A DNA stretch of 64,000 bases from Streptomyces sp. CB09001 (GCF_003369795.1 NZ_CP026730.1:620001-684000), one strand, 5' to 3'. Shown: positions 32,903-41,801, counted from the first letter of the stretch. Made by a program: numbers and translations. Notes: generated from the letters alone by a model not told the origin.

Positions 32903-34057
32903 TTGGCAGGCCTGACCGGCGGGGACCCTTCACTGTTGCGGAGGATCAATTCCGCTGTGGTGCTGCACGCGTTGCGTGCGACGGACTCCGCGACGCTGAC
33001 CGAGATCACCCGGGTGACGGGGCTGTCCAGGCCGACCGTCGAGGGTGTCGTCGAGGGGCTGATAGAGGCCGGCCTGGTCGTCGAGGCGGCCGCCGACGAG
33101 GGGACGGCCCGGCGGCAGGGGCGGCCGGCGCGGCGGTTCCGGTTCCGGGCGGAGGCCGGACACCTGCTGGGCCTGGAGATCGGCCCGCACCGCGTGGCCG
33201 CGCTCCTGTCCGACCTGGACGGCCGGGTGATCGGCGCCCAGGCCAAGGACGTGGACGAGAACGCGCCGGCCGACGAGCGGCTGGAGCGGCTGCGCACGGC
33301 CGTGGCCGAGCTGTTGCGCCGGGCCGGTGTGGCGCGCGGCTCGCTGCGGGCGGTGGGCGCGGCCACGCCCGGGATCGTCGAGGCGGACGGCACGGTCCGC
33401 CTGGGCACCGCGCTGCCCGGGTGGACGGGTCTTGGCCTGGGTGAGCGGCTGAGCCGTTCCTTCAAGTGCCCGGTGCTGGTCGAGAACGACGCGAACGCGG
33501 CGGCGGTCGCCGAGCACTGGAAGGGGTCCGCCACCGAGAGCGACGACATCGTGTTCGTGCTGGCCGGGCTCAGTCCCGGGGCCGGGGCGCTGATCGGCGG
33601 GCGGCTGCACCGGGGGTACGGCGGGGCGGCCGGGGAGATCGGCGCGCTGCACCTGCTGGGCCGGGACGTGACGCCGGAGACGCTGCTGTCCACCACGGAC
33701 CAGCCGCTGCACCCGCTGGACGAGCAGGCGGTCGCCAAGGTCTTCGCCGAGGCCCGTGAGGGCGACGAGCGGGCCCGCGCGGCCGTCGAGCGGTTCATCC
33801 AGCGGCTGGTGCACGACGTGGCGGCACTGGCGTTGGCGCTCGATCCGGAGATGGTCGTCATCGGCGGCTGGGCGGCCGGCCTCGACGGCGTACTGGAGCC
33901 GTTGCGCCGGGAGCTGGCCCGCTACTGCCTGCGGCCGCCGCGGGTGGCCCTGTCGCTGCTCGGCGAGGCGGCCGTGGCGACGGGTGCGCTGCGGCTGGCC
34001 CTCGACCATGTGGAGGAGCAGTTGTTCGCGGTCGAGGGCGCGACGGCCCGCCGCTGA
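32903..34057 (+). CDS. ROK-family protein with N-terminal HTH (probable transcriptional regulator)
   Basis: 384 residues from TTG 32903, with GGGAGG 7 bp upstream. The HTH is at about residues 18-60 (LTEITRVTGLSRPTVEGVVEGL). The ROK sugar-kinase fold follows: LGLEIGPHRVAALLSDLDG, AVGAATPGIVEADG and VENDANAAAVAEHW with the catalytic-type Asp. The zinc motif CxCGxxGCxE expected before residue ~260 is missing; the equivalent place reads LHLLGRDVTPETLL. Kinase activity and zinc binding are therefore doubtful, and sugar-responsive repression is the likelier role. It is convergent with the GntR gene. Confidence 0.88.
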   Translation: MAGLTGGDPSLLRRINSAVVLHALRATDSATLTEITRVTGLSRPTVEGVVEGLIEAGLVVEAAADEGTARRQGRPARRFRFRAEAGHLLGLEIGPHRVAALLSDLDGRVIGAQAKDVDENAPADERLERLRTAVAELLRRAGVARGSLRAVGAATPGIVEADGTVRLGTALPGWTGLGLGERLSRSFKCPVLVENDANAAAVAEHWKGSATESDDIVFVLAGLSPGAGALIGGRLHRGYGGAAGEIGALHLLGRDVTPETLLSTTDQPLHPLDEQAVAKVFAEAREGDERARAAVERFIQRLVHDVAALALALDPEMVVIGGWAAGLDGVLEPLRRELARYCLRPPRVALSLLGEAAVATGALRLALDHVEEQLFAVEGATARR

Positions 34058-34075
34058 CCCGCGGGCGGCGGGCGG

Positions 34076-34094
34076 CGACCCGGGGGGCGGGTCG
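34076..34094. terminator. Hairpin between convergent ROK and GntR genes
   Basis: CGACCCG and CGGGTCG form a 7-bp stem around a GGGGG loop in the 38-bp gap between the two stops. It could end transcription in both directions. Confidence 0.5.
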
Positions 34095-34095
34095 G

Positions 34096-34857
34096 TCAGG
34101 AGGCCTGCGTCTCGGGGCCGTGGTGGATCTCCACGTCCCCGGAGTCGCCGAACGTCAGCCGGCAGGTGTCCGCGCGGTAGGTGGCGACGGAGAGGGCTGC
34201 GGTGCGGCCGTCGGCGAGGTAGCGGGTGGTGACCACGAGGACGGGCGCGCCCGGGAGGCGGTCCAGCTCCTTCGCGTCGTCCGCGCCGACCGAGCCCAGC
34301 TCGACGGCGCTCTCCTGCCGCTCCAGGTCCCCGCGCTGCAGTTCACGCAGCACGGCACGCGCGCGTGCGGGCCCGGAGGGCGCGTCGATGGCGGTGAGGT
34401 CGGGCACCGAGGACGCCGGGACGTACAGCAGTTCCGCGGCGACGGGCTGGCCGTGGCTCACGCGGGAGCGGCGGACGGTGTGGACGGGTTCGTCGCGGTC
34501 CGTCTCCAGGGCGGCGGCCACGGCAGCGGGAGGTGCCGCGAGGACGCAGTCGGCGGGCTGCCAGGCGTCGTCGGCCGTCCCGGGCCAGGCGTGCTCCCGG
34601 GTGCCGACGGCCACGCCGACGCGCGGCGGCGCCACGGTCGTACCGACGCCTCTGCGGCGCTGGAGCCTGCCTTCCAGCTCGAGCTGCTCCAGGGCCTGGC
34701 GCAGGGTCGCGCGAGCGACGCCGAAGCGGGCGGCGAGGTCGCGTTCGTTGGGCAGGATCTCGCCCACCTCGAACTCCGAGTCCAGCGCCTCGCTGAGTAC
34801 GGTCCTGAGGTGCCAGTACTTGGGCTCCGGCACCGATTCCAACTGCGTGGTCCCCAC
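34096..34857 (-). CDS. GntR-family regulator, HutC/UTRA subfamily
   Basis: 253 residues. Winged helix at about residues 10-72 (ILPNERDLAARFGVARATLRQALEQLELEGRLQRRRGVGT), followed by a UTRA effector domain (VHTVRRSRVSHGQPVAAELLYVPA, ELDRLPGAPVLVVTTRYLADG). The start is GTG 34857 with GGAGGA 5 bp upstream. Such proteins often sense sugar phosphates or amino acids; no transporter or catabolic gene is adjacent to hint at the ligand. Confidence 0.92.
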   Translation of the reverse strand: MGTTQLESVPEPKYWHLRTVLSEALDSEFEVGEILPNERDLAARFGVARATLRQALEQLELEGRLQRRRGVGTTVAPPRVGVAVGTREHAWPGTADDAWQPADCVLAAPPAAVAAALETDRDEPVHTVRRSRVSHGQPVAAELLYVPASSVPDLTAIDAPSGPARARAVLRELQRGDLERQESAVELGSVGADDAKELDRLPGAPVLVVTTRYLADGRTAALSVATYRADTCRLTFGDSGDVEIHHGPETQAS

Positions 34858-34982
34858 CCTGTCCTCCGCAATCGCCGTAGTCCGGCGGCGTTTTGACGCC
34901 CTTGTTTATTAAAGGTTGTTGCAGTTCTCTGCGACCCTAAAACGCCCCACCCCCTTGGTCAAGACCAATCCCACGACGGAAC

Positions 34983-35028
34983 GGCCCCGGCCCCCGTCGC
35001 GAGACGTCGCGGGACGGGGACCGGGGCC
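34983..35028. terminator. Strong hairpin terminator after the ECF41-like gene
   Basis: GGCCCCGG (34983-34990) pairs with CCGGGGCC (35021-35028), and CCCCGTC (34992-34998) with GACGGGG (35013-35019), with one mismatch between the two stems. It lies 30 bp beyond the stop of the sigma-factor gene, which reads leftward. Confidence 0.7.
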
Positions 35029-35058
35029 CTGAGATGACGCGGGGAGAACGGGGCGGGG

Positions 35059-35946
35059 CTAGGGAATGTCGGCCAGGGACAGCAGTTTGTCCGGGTTGCG
35101 GATGATGTACATCGACTGGATGCGACCGTCGACGACGTCCACCTGGACGACGGAGTCCGGCTTGCCGCCGGAGCGGACCAGCAGGGCCGGGCCGCCGTTG
35201 AGCTCCAGGAAGTGGAAGGTGGCGTCGGGAATGCCCTGCCGCGCGACACCCAGCAGGAAGCGGCCCACCTTGTCGGAGCTCTCCAGCACGCGCAGCGGCG
35301 CCTTGGACCGGCCGCCGCTGTCTCCCACCAGCCGGACGTCCGGCGCGAGCGTCGCCAGCAGGCCGGCCAGGTCGCCCTCGGCCGCGGCGGCGAGGAAGCG
35401 CTCGGTGAGGTCGCGGCGCTGGGCCTGGTCGACGTCGTAGCGGGGGCGCCGCTCGTCGACGTGCCTGCGGGCGCGTCCGGCGAGCTGGCGCACCGCGGCC
35501 TCGCCGCGCTCCAGCATGGCGGCGATCTCCGCGTACGGGTAGCCGAAGGCCTCCCTGAGGACGAACACCGCCCGTTCCAGCGGCGACAGCGACTCCAGGA
35601 CGACGAGGACGGCGAGGGACACGGAGTCGGCGAGGACGGCCCGCTCGGCGGTGTCCGGCACGGCGTCGCCGAAGTCGGTGACGTAGGGCTCGGGGAGCCA
35701 CGGGCCGACGTACGTCTCGCCGCGCGACTTGACCTGGCGCAGCCGGTCGATGGCGAGCCGGGTGGTGACGCGCACCAGGTATCCGCGGGGTTCGCGCACG
35801 GCGCTGCGGTCGGCACCGGACCAGCGCAGCCACGCCTCCTGGACCACGTCCTCCGCGTCGGCCAGGCGGCCGAGCATGCGGTAGGCGACGCCCAGGAGGA
35901 CGGGCCGGTGCTCTTCGAAGACGTCGGTCGCGGTGTCGGTGCTCAC
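35059..35946 (-). CDS. ECF sigma factor, ECF41/SigJ-like with SnoaL-type C-terminal domain
   Basis: 295 residues from GTG 35946. Region 2 contains AYRMLGRLADAEDVVQEAWLRW. The linker has WLPEP, a hallmark of ECF41. Region 4 is SPLERAVFVLREAFGYPYAEIAAML. The remaining ~125 residues resemble the SnoaL-like domain and end with the other ECF41 hallmark NPDKL. The family DGGGK motif reads GDSGGRSK here. ECF41 genes normally sit next to a carboxymuconolactone decarboxylase, oxidoreductase or epimerase; none is adjacent here. The divergent neighbour is an alpha/beta hydrolase. Confidence 0.92.
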   Translation of the reverse strand: MSTDTATDVFEEHRPVLLGVAYRMLGRLADAEDVVQEAWLRWSGADRSAVREPRGYLVRVTTRLAIDRLRQVKSRGETYVGPWLPEPYVTDFGDAVPDTAERAVLADSVSLAVLVVLESLSPLERAVFVLREAFGYPYAEIAAMLERGEAAVRQLAGRARRHVDERRPRYDVDQAQRRDLTERFLAAAAEGDLAGLLATLAPDVRLVGDSGGRSKAPLRVLESSDKVGRFLLGVARQGIPDATFHFLELNGGPALLVRSGGKPDSVVQVDVVDGRIQSMYIIRNPDKLLSLADIP

Positions 35947-36099
35947 CCCACCATCCCAGCGGACGCGTCCGGTGGTGTCCAGACGGAATCGCTCGCACCC
36001 GGCACCGGGGCTACCCGTCGGTAGCCATTACTGACAAGCTGTCTACCCGACGTCATCGCACGCGCGTTCCCGGAACACCCGTTCCCGACAAGGAGCCCC

Positions 36100-36978
36100 A
36101 TGTCCGCAACGCTCTCCTTCACGGCCCCCACCGCCCACGGTCCGCGTGACATCACGCTCGCCTACGCGCGCGTGGGCGCCGGCGAGCCGCTGCTTCTGCT
36201 GCACGGCATCGGTCACCACCGGCAGGCCTGGGACCCGGTGGTCGACGTCCTCGCCACCGAACGCGACGTGATAGCCGTGGACCTGCCGGGGTTCGGGGAG
36301 TCCTCCGCACTGCCGCCGGGGCTGCCGCACGACCTGCCGACGACGAGCGCGGTGCTCGGCGCCTTCTGCGCTTCACTGGGCCTCGACCGCCCCCACGTGG
36401 CGGGCAACTCGCTGGGCGGTCTGCTGGCCCTGGAACTCGGCCGGGAGAACCTGGTGCGGTCGGTGACGGCCCTGTCCCCGGCCGGCTTCTGGACGCAGGC
36501 CGAGCGGCGCTACGCCTTCGGCGTCCTGATGGGGATGCGCCGGACCGCCCGGAGCCTGCCCCTCCCGCTGGTCGAGCGGCTGTCCCGCACCGCGGTCGGC
36601 CGCACCGCGCTGACGAGTACGATCTACGCCCGTCCCGGCCGCCGCTCCCCCGAGGCCGTGGTCGCCGAGACGCTGGCGCTCGCCCGCGCCGAGGGCTTTA
36701 CCCAGACGCTCCGGGCCGGCCGGAGCGTGCTGTTCACCGACGATGTGCCCGGCGTCCACGTCACCGTGGCGTGGGGCGACCGGGACCGGCTGCTCCTGCC
36801 CCGGCAGGGCATACGCGCCAAGCGCGCCATTCCGCGTGCCCGCCTGGTGCGGCTGCCCGGCTGCGGCCACGTCCCGATGAACGACGACCCGGCGCTGGTC
36901 GCCCGCGTTCTCCTGGACGGGAGCAGGACTCAGTCGGCCAGGGCCTTGAGGACCTCGTTCAGCACGGTCGGGTTGTAG
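36100..36978 (+). CDS. Alpha/beta hydrolase
   Basis: 292 residues. LLLLHGIGHHRQAWDPV carries the HG oxyanion motif, GNSLGG the nucleophilic Ser (about 102), WGDRDRLLL the acid and GCGHVPMNDDP the His. The overall pattern is that of small esterase or haloperoxidase-like hydrolases without a signal peptide. It is divergent from the ECF41-like gene and its last 49 bp overlap the end of the convergent lipase gene. Confidence 0.92.
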   Translation: MSATLSFTAPTAHGPRDITLAYARVGAGEPLLLLHGIGHHRQAWDPVVDVLATERDVIAVDLPGFGESSALPPGLPHDLPTTSAVLGAFCASLGLDRPHVAGNSLGGLLALELGRENLVRSVTALSPAGFWTQAERRYAFGVLMGMRRTARSLPLPLVERLSRTAVGRTALTSTIYARPGRRSPEAVVAETLALARAEGFTQTLRAGRSVLFTDDVPGVHVTVAWGDRDRLLLPRQGIRAKRAIPRARLVRLPGCGHVPMNDDPALVARVLLDGSRTQSARALRTSFSTVGL

Positions 36979-37799
36979 GGCATGCTCACGTGCGGGGTGT
37001 GGTCGTCCGGGTCGATGTCCTGAAGGACGATGTTGTTGACGTAGCGGCCCTCGGTCTTCGCGAGAGCGCACGACGTGTACGGAGTGACCACGTCGTCGTA
37101 CTGGGTGGCGATGACGGTGTGGCGGACGCCCTCCGTCGTCTCGCCGAGATCGGCCAGCTCGCGCTGGAAGGGGTGGTCGTGCTGGAGTTGCGGCCAGGCC
37201 GGCACGACCTCCCCGACGGCGCCCTGTTCGAGGAGTTCCACCGCGCCGGGAATCTGGCGGGCGAGGTTCATCAGCCCCTGTGCCGTGACTCCGTGGTTGC
37301 TGGGCGCGATGCCGACGAAGTTGTGCACCTTGGGTCCTCCGCCCAGGGCGTTCAGGTAGTAGCGCGGCACCATGCCGCCCTGCGAGAAGCCGACCACGTC
37401 GACCTCCCGGGCGCCGGTCCGCCGCAGTACCTCGTCGACGAAGTCCGCGAGCTGCCGGGCGGAGCGCTTGATGTCGCCGAGGCCGAAGATCACGGGGTGG
37501 CCGTGCTGGCCGTAGTCGAGCCGGAAGACCCGGTGGCCGTGCTGTCGTAGCAGCGGTGTCGCCGTGTTCCAGGTGTAGCCCCGGTTGCCGAAGGTGCCGT
37601 GCGCGAGCACCACCGGACGCGGATGCTCCTCGGTGGGCGGCGCGTTCCAGTCGTCCTCTCCCGCCTGTACGTCGACGGTCGCGATGACCTGCGCTCCGCA
37701 GGCCTGGGCGACCGCACGCAGGCGGTGCGGGGCCTCGGTGACGTCCGTGACGACGTCGTCCGAGTTGGCACCGGGGACACGGGGATTGAGGAAACTCAC
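36930..37799 (-). CDS. Triacylglycerol lipase/esterase (lipase class 2-like)
   Basis: About 289 residues from GTG 37799 (GGGAG 7 bp upstream). VVLAHGTFGNRGYTW gives the oxyanion region, GFSQGG the nucleophile elbow, YDDVVTPY the acid and HVSMPYNPTV the His area. Family members hydrolyse lipid or ester substrates; many are secreted, but I see no signal peptide in this start. It is the last gene in line behind KAS II on the same strand, 223 bp away, so it may belong to the lipid cluster as an acyl-releasing or editing hydrolase (inference). Confidence 0.88.
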   Translation of the reverse strand: MSFLNPRVPGANSDDVVTDVTEAPHRLRAVAQACGAQVIATVDVQAGEDDWNAPPTEEHPRPVVLAHGTFGNRGYTWNTATPLLRQHGHRVFRLDYGQHGHPVIFGLGDIKRSARQLADFVDEVLRRTGAREVDVVGFSQGGMVPRYYLNALGGGPKVHNFVGIAPSNHGVTAQGLMNLARQIPGAVELLEQGAVGEVVPAWPQLQHDHPFQRELADLGETTEGVRHTVIATQYDDVVTPYTSCALAKTEGRYVNNIVLQDIDPDDHTPHVSMPYNPTVLNEVLKALAD

Positions 37800-38022
37800 G
37801 GTCTTCTCCCTTTCGTCGGGGCATGGCGCGGAGTTCGAACCGCCTCCTCGGCCTCGCGTCCATCGAATTCCGCAACGATCCCTCGACCGGGGGAAAGCAG
37901 CCTTCTCCACGCTGTCCCTGTCGGTTGTGCGCGGAGCCGCAGCCCACGCGCTGCTCGTAGCGGGATCGGCGGCGGCCGGCGGAGAGGTCGTTCGGATGGC
38001 CGCTGCCGCCGCCTGGAGATGC

Positions 38023-39291
38023 TCACGGTGAAGGAGCGGCCGGCTCCCGGGCCGGTTCGGTGGGGCAGCTTCTGAAGGCGAGTACGGCGTTGTGGCCGCC
38101 GAAGCCGAAGGAATGGCTCAGGGCGAGGTCGACGGGCTGCTCCCGGCTGGTGCCGGTGACGGCGTTGATCTCGGCGTCTCCTTCCTGTTTCTCGAGGTTG
38201 GCCACGGGCGGCACCCGGCCGTGGGCCACGGACAGGGCGGTGATCGCCGCTTCGACCGCCCCGGCCGCGCCGAGCAGGTGGCCGAGGGTGCCCTTGACCG
38301 AGGTCACGGAGGGCTGGTGAGGGAAGAGGCGGCGGATCAGACGGGCCTCGGCGGCGTCGTTGAGCGGCGTGCTGGTGCCGTGCGCGTTGATGTGCTGCAC
38401 GTCCGCGGGGCGGGCGCCGGCGTCGTCGAGGGCCCGCCGCACGGCGAGGGCGGCGCCCTTGCCCTCGGGGTCGGGTGCCACGGGGTGGTGGGCGTCGGAC
38501 GATGCTCCGTAGCCCGCCAGCAGGGCGTAGCCGGGGCGTCCGCGGGCCCTCGCCGCACTGGCCGGCTCCAGGACCAGGGCCGCACCGCCCTCCGCCATGA
38601 CGAAGCCGTCCCGGGCGGTGTCGAAGGGCCGGGAGGCGGCCCGCGGGTCGTCGCCGCGCCGGGACAGCGCGCCCATCCGGTCGAAGCCGGTGACCCAGAA
38701 GGGCTGGACGACCGCGTCGGAGGCCCCCGCGACGGCGATGTCGCAGGCCCCGGAGCGCAGGAGTTGCAGGGCGGTGCCGATGGCGGTGGCGCCGGAGGCG
38801 CAGGCGGTGACCGTGCACAGCGCCGGGCCCCGGGCCCGCAGGTGGATGGTGAGCTGTCCGGTGGCCATGTTGGGCAGGAACATCGGCAGCAGCAGCGGTG
38901 AGACGCGTGCCGTGCCCACCTCGAGCAGTTTGCGGTGCTGTTCCAGCATGGTGCCGGTGCCGCCGGCCGAGCTGCCGAAGACCACCGCGACGCGGTCCGC
39001 GTCCCAGTCGGCCGGGTCCAGGCCGGCGTCGGAGACCGCCTCCAGGGCGGCGCAGAGGGCGAACTGGGTGAAGCGGTCGTACTGCCAGGGGCGTGAGCCG
39101 GGGACGTGATCACGGGGTGAGAAGTCCGGTACCAGGCAGGCGAAGTCGACGTCGAGACCCTTGAGTTCGGGGACGTGCCGGGCGGTGGGGCGGCCCGCGC
39201 ACACGCCGTCCCAGGTGGCCTCGCGGCCGGTGCCGGCCGGAGTGACCAGGCCGATCCCGGTGACGGCGACGTCGGGACGGGCGCCGGTCAC
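38023..39291 (-). CDS. Beta-ketoacyl-ACP synthase II type (KAS II/FabF-like)
   Basis: 422 residues. It has the full Cys-His-His triad: TACASG (Cys 164), NAHGTSTPLND (His 304) and GTLGHLLGAAG (His 338), plus the C-terminal SFGFGGHNAVL. It should extend acyl-ACP with malonyl-ACP. GTG 39291 overlaps the TGA of the upstream ACP gene (GTGA). No chain-length-factor partner is present, so it is more FabF-like than aromatic-PKS-like. Confidence 0.95.
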   Translation of the reverse strand: MTGARPDVAVTGIGLVTPAGTGREATWDGVCAGRPTARHVPELKGLDVDFACLVPDFSPRDHVPGSRPWQYDRFTQFALCAALEAVSDAGLDPADWDADRVAVVFGSSAGGTGTMLEQHRKLLEVGTARVSPLLLPMFLPNMATGQLTIHLRARGPALCTVTACASGATAIGTALQLLRSGACDIAVAGASDAVVQPFWVTGFDRMGALSRRGDDPRAASRPFDTARDGFVMAEGGAALVLEPASAARARGRPGYALLAGYGASSDAHHPVAPDPEGKGAALAVRRALDDAGARPADVQHINAHGTSTPLNDAAEARLIRRLFPHQPSVTSVKGTLGHLLGAAGAVEAAITALSVAHGRVPPVANLEKQEGDAEINAVTGTSREQPVDLALSHSFGFGGHNAVLAFRSCPTEPAREPAAPSP

Positions 39292-39545
39292 GGCTTGACG
39301 GCCTCGGCGATGAGGTCGGCCACGCCGGCCAGGGTGAGGTCCGGGTCGGCCTCGCCGTCCTGTACTTCGATGCCGAGTTCCTCGGTGAGGACGACGAAGA
39401 GCTCCACCACGGCCAGCGAGTCGAGGTCCAGCTGCTCGAAGGTCGCGGTGGGGACGATGGCCTCGGGGGGCACTTCGAACTTGTTGCTGAGAACCGAGGC
39501 GAGCAGGTCGTAGGCGCGACTGTGGGGTGTGGTGTCGGTAGTCAT
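39288..39545 (-). CDS. Acyl carrier protein (ACP-1)
   Basis: 85 residues from ATG 39545. The phosphopantetheine serine is in LDLDSLAVVEL (Ser 43). Acidic helices LFVVLTEELGIEVQD and VADLIAEAV follow. It is coupled to KAS II by a 4-bp overlap and is probably its carrier. The sequence before the ATG is a G-rich tandem repeat; a longer in-frame reading through it has no ribosome site of its own and I reject it. Confidence 0.95.
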   Translation of the reverse strand: MTTDTTPHSRAYDLLASVLSNKFEVPPEAIVPTATFEQLDLDSLAVVELFVVLTEELGIEVQDGEADPDLTLAGVADLIAEAVKP

Positions 39546-39584
39546 GTCAGGGGTGTCCTTTCCAGTCCGACGGGCGGTACCCCG

Positions 39585-39667
39585 GGGGTGGTGGGGTTCC
39601 GTGGGGTGGGGTTCCGTGGGGCGGGGCTCCATGGGGCGGGGCTCCATGGGGCGGGCTCCATGGGGTC
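39585..39667. repeat. 15-bp G-rich minisatellite between E2 and ACP-1 genes
   Basis: Units of RTGGGGYGGGGYTCC at 39601-39615, 39616-39630 and 39631-39645, a 14-bp unit at 39646-39659, and partial units on both sides fill most of the 127-bp gap. The G-runs on the plus strand mean C-runs in the transcript of the leftward operon. Confidence 0.9.
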
Positions 39668-39672
39668 TGCGG

Positions 39673-40791
39673 TCAGCCGAGCGCGTCCGGTGCCTCCAGC
39701 TCCGCCTTGACGTCCTTGAGCAGGGCCATCGCGTCCCTGCCGTTGACCACCCGGTGGTCGTAGACCAGGCCGAGGTGGACGAACCGGTGGGTGCGAGGAG
39801 TGCCCTGCGCGTCCAGGAGCACCTGGTCGTCGACGGCGCCGACGGAGATCACGCAGGTCTGGCCGGGGAAGACGATGGGGGTGGCCAGGACCATGCCCTC
39901 GGTGGTGTGCGGAGCGACCATGATGTTGGCCCCCGCGAGTTCGGCGGCCTGGAACGTGCCCCGGAACGCCTTGCTCCGGAAGCCGGTCAGCAGGTCGGCG
40001 ATCCGGTCGCCGCTCAGCTCGGCGGCGTCGCGCACCACCGGGGTGTACAGACCTCGGCCCGCGTCCATGGTGACGCCCACATGGGCCCGTTCGCTCTCGC
40101 GCACCGCGCCGTCGTCGGTGAGCGCGGCGAACATCAGGGGATGCCCCGCGTGCCGGCGCGCCACCGCCTTGATCAGCAGGACGGGCAGGGAGACGAAACT
40201 GCCGGTGCGCTCGGACAGCCGGCGGGCCAGTTCCTCCGCCTGTCCGACGTCGACCTTGGCGTAGGCGGCCGCGGCCGGAACGGTCCGCATCGACTCGGTC
40301 ACCACCGCCCCCACCGTCCGCTGCCGCTTGGACAGTTGGCGCTCGGCGGAGGCGGGCGCCGACGCGGCCCGCCGCACCAGGGCCTCGACATCGGCCGTAC
40401 GGATGACCGTGCGCCCGAGACCGCGCAGCTCGGCCTCGGACACGCCGTGGCGGTCGGCGAGCTCACGGGCCGCGTTGGTGATGCTCAGCTCCGCGCCGGG
40501 GGGTGCGGTTGTCGCCGCCGGGGTGGCGGCCGACGCCCGGTAGGAGTCGCGTTCCTCGGCCGACTCGAAGAGGTAGGCGATGGTCTGCCCCGGCCTGCAG
40601 TCCTGGCCGCCGCCGACGAGGACGTGGAGGACTCCGGGGCCGGTGCTCTCGATCTCCTCACTGGCCTTCGAGGTCTCCACGACCGCCAGCGGTTCCTCGC
40701 CCTCGATGCTGCTGCCGTCGGGGACGAGCCACTCGACCAGGGTGTAGCTGGAGTCGTTCGTGTTGAGCGTGGGCAGCTCGATGCCGATCAC
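39673..40791 (-). CDS. 2-oxoacid dehydrogenase E2-like acyltransferase with lipoyl domain
   Basis: About 372 residues from GTG 40791, overlapping the E1beta stop. Lipoyl domain residues 1-75 with lipoyl-lysine in VVETSKASEEIES (Lys about 42). A peripheral-subunit-binding domain follows (ITNAARELADRHGVSEAELRGLG), then the catalytic acyltransferase domain. The active-site signature, normally HRxxDG, reads HRVVNG near residue 346: Asn replaces the catalytic-type Asp. With E1alpha and E1beta it should form a branched-chain or pyruvate-type complex that makes acyl-CoA starters. No E3 gene is present in the operon. Confidence 0.92.
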   Translation of the reverse strand: MIGIELPTLNTNDSSYTLVEWLVPDGSSIEGEEPLAVVETSKASEEIESTGPGVLHVLVGGGQDCRPGQTIAYLFESAEERDSYRASAATPAATTAPPGAELSITNAARELADRHGVSEAELRGLGRTVIRTADVEALVRRAASAPASAERQLSKRQRTVGAVVTESMRTVPAAAAYAKVDVGQAEELARRLSERTGSFVSLPVLLIKAVARRHAGHPLMFAALTDDGAVRESERAHVGVTMDAGRGLYTPVVRDAAELSGDRIADLLTGFRSKAFRGTFQAAELAGANIMVAPHTTEGMVLATPIVFPGQTCVISVGAVDDQVLLDAQGTPRTHRFVHLGLVYDHRVVNGRDAMALLKDVKAELEAPDALG

Positions 40792-41801
40792 TTCGTCGCC
40801 TCCGTGATCGCGCGGTGGATGGTGGCCGGCTGGAGCAGCACGCCGTGCTCCAGGTGCGCCGCGGTCGGTACGATGCTCGGCTCGGCGCTCAGCGGCAGTA
40901 CCGGGCGGGCCAGCCGGCTCCACAGCTGCTCGTGGAGATGCTGGGCGAGCAGTTCGCCCCAGGTCCCGTCGGCCGTGGAGTCCTCCATGACACAGATGCG
41001 GTCGGCACGGGCCAGCACCGGGAGCAGCGCCTTGCTGTCGAAGGGGTAGAGCTGGGAGGGCACCAGCAGTTCACACGTGATCTCCTCCTCGAGGAGCAGG
41101 GTGCGCAGGGCGGCGACGGCCCGTTCGGTGAGTCCGCCCGGGGCCAGGACGATCCAGTCGGGGGGCCCGCAGTCCGGCGCGAACACCCGGGCGGTCTCGC
41201 TGGGATCGGCCAGCACCTCGTAGCGGAAGAGGTCGTCCACGACCCCCGCCCGGTACATGGGGCGGGTGTAGAGCACCTTGTCCTCGAAGAGCACGCCGGG
41301 CTCCTCGCGGTCGAGCATCGCGGTCAGTACGCGCTGGTTGTCGTGGAACGGGGAGACCTCCCGCAGGTGCAGCGAGGGAATGCCGAGGAAGTGCTTCTGC
41401 AGGCTCTGGCTGTGCGTCGGGCCGTACCCCCGGTTGCCTCCGGTGGGGCAGCGGACGACCATGCTCATCGGGACCCTGCGGCCGTACATCGACACGGACT
41501 TGGCGGCGAAGTTCAGCAGCGGGTCGAAGGCCAGCGCGGCGAAGTCCGAGAACATCATCTCGACCACGGACCGGTTGCCGGCCAGGGCCAGGCCCGCGCC
41601 CACGCCGGCGATACCGCCCTCGCTCAGCGGTGAGGACAGCACCCGGTCCGGGAAGCGGTCGGAGAGCCCCCGGGTCACTTTGAACGCCCCGCCGTAGGGG
41701 TCGGCGACGTCCTCGCCGATCAGATACGTGCCGGGGTGGGCGCCGAGGAGGTGGTGCAGTGCGCTGTTGAGGTTCTCGGCCACGCGTTGGCGTCTGGTCA
41801 T
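40788..41801 (-). CDS. 2-oxoacid dehydrogenase E1 component, beta subunit
   Basis: About 337 residues from ATG 41801, overlapping E1alpha by 4 bp. Family features: NLNSALHHLLGAHPGTYLIGEDV, FPDRVLSSPLSEGGIAGVGAGLA (the conserved Glu near thiamine diphosphate), FSDFAALAFDPLLNFAAK, and the C-terminal transketolase-like domain with PFDSKALLPVLARADRICVMED. It works with E1alpha to decarboxylate a 2-oxo acid and pass the acyl group to E2. Confidence 0.95.
   Translation of the reverse strand: MTRRQRVAENLNSALHHLLGAHPGTYLIGEDVADPYGGAFKVTRGLSDRFPDRVLSSPLSEGGIAGVGAGLALAGNRSVVEMMFSDFAALAFDPLLNFAAKSVSMYGRRVPMSMVVRCPTGGNRGYGPTHSQSLQKHFLGIPSLHLREVSPFHDNQRVLTAMLDREEPGVLFEDKVLYTRPMYRAGVVDDLFRYEVLADPSETARVFAPDCGPPDWIVLAPGGLTERAVAALRTLLLEEEITCELLVPSQLYPFDSKALLPVLARADRICVMEDSTADGTWGELLAQHLHEQLWSRLARPVLPLSAEPSIVPTAAHLEHGVLLQPATIHRAITEATK

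Noticed and set aside
39546..39647. Longer ACP-1 start giving a repetitive Met-Glu-Pro-Arg-rich leader
   Set aside because: The leader is just the translated minisatellite, with no ribosome site; the ACP fold starts at ATG 39545.
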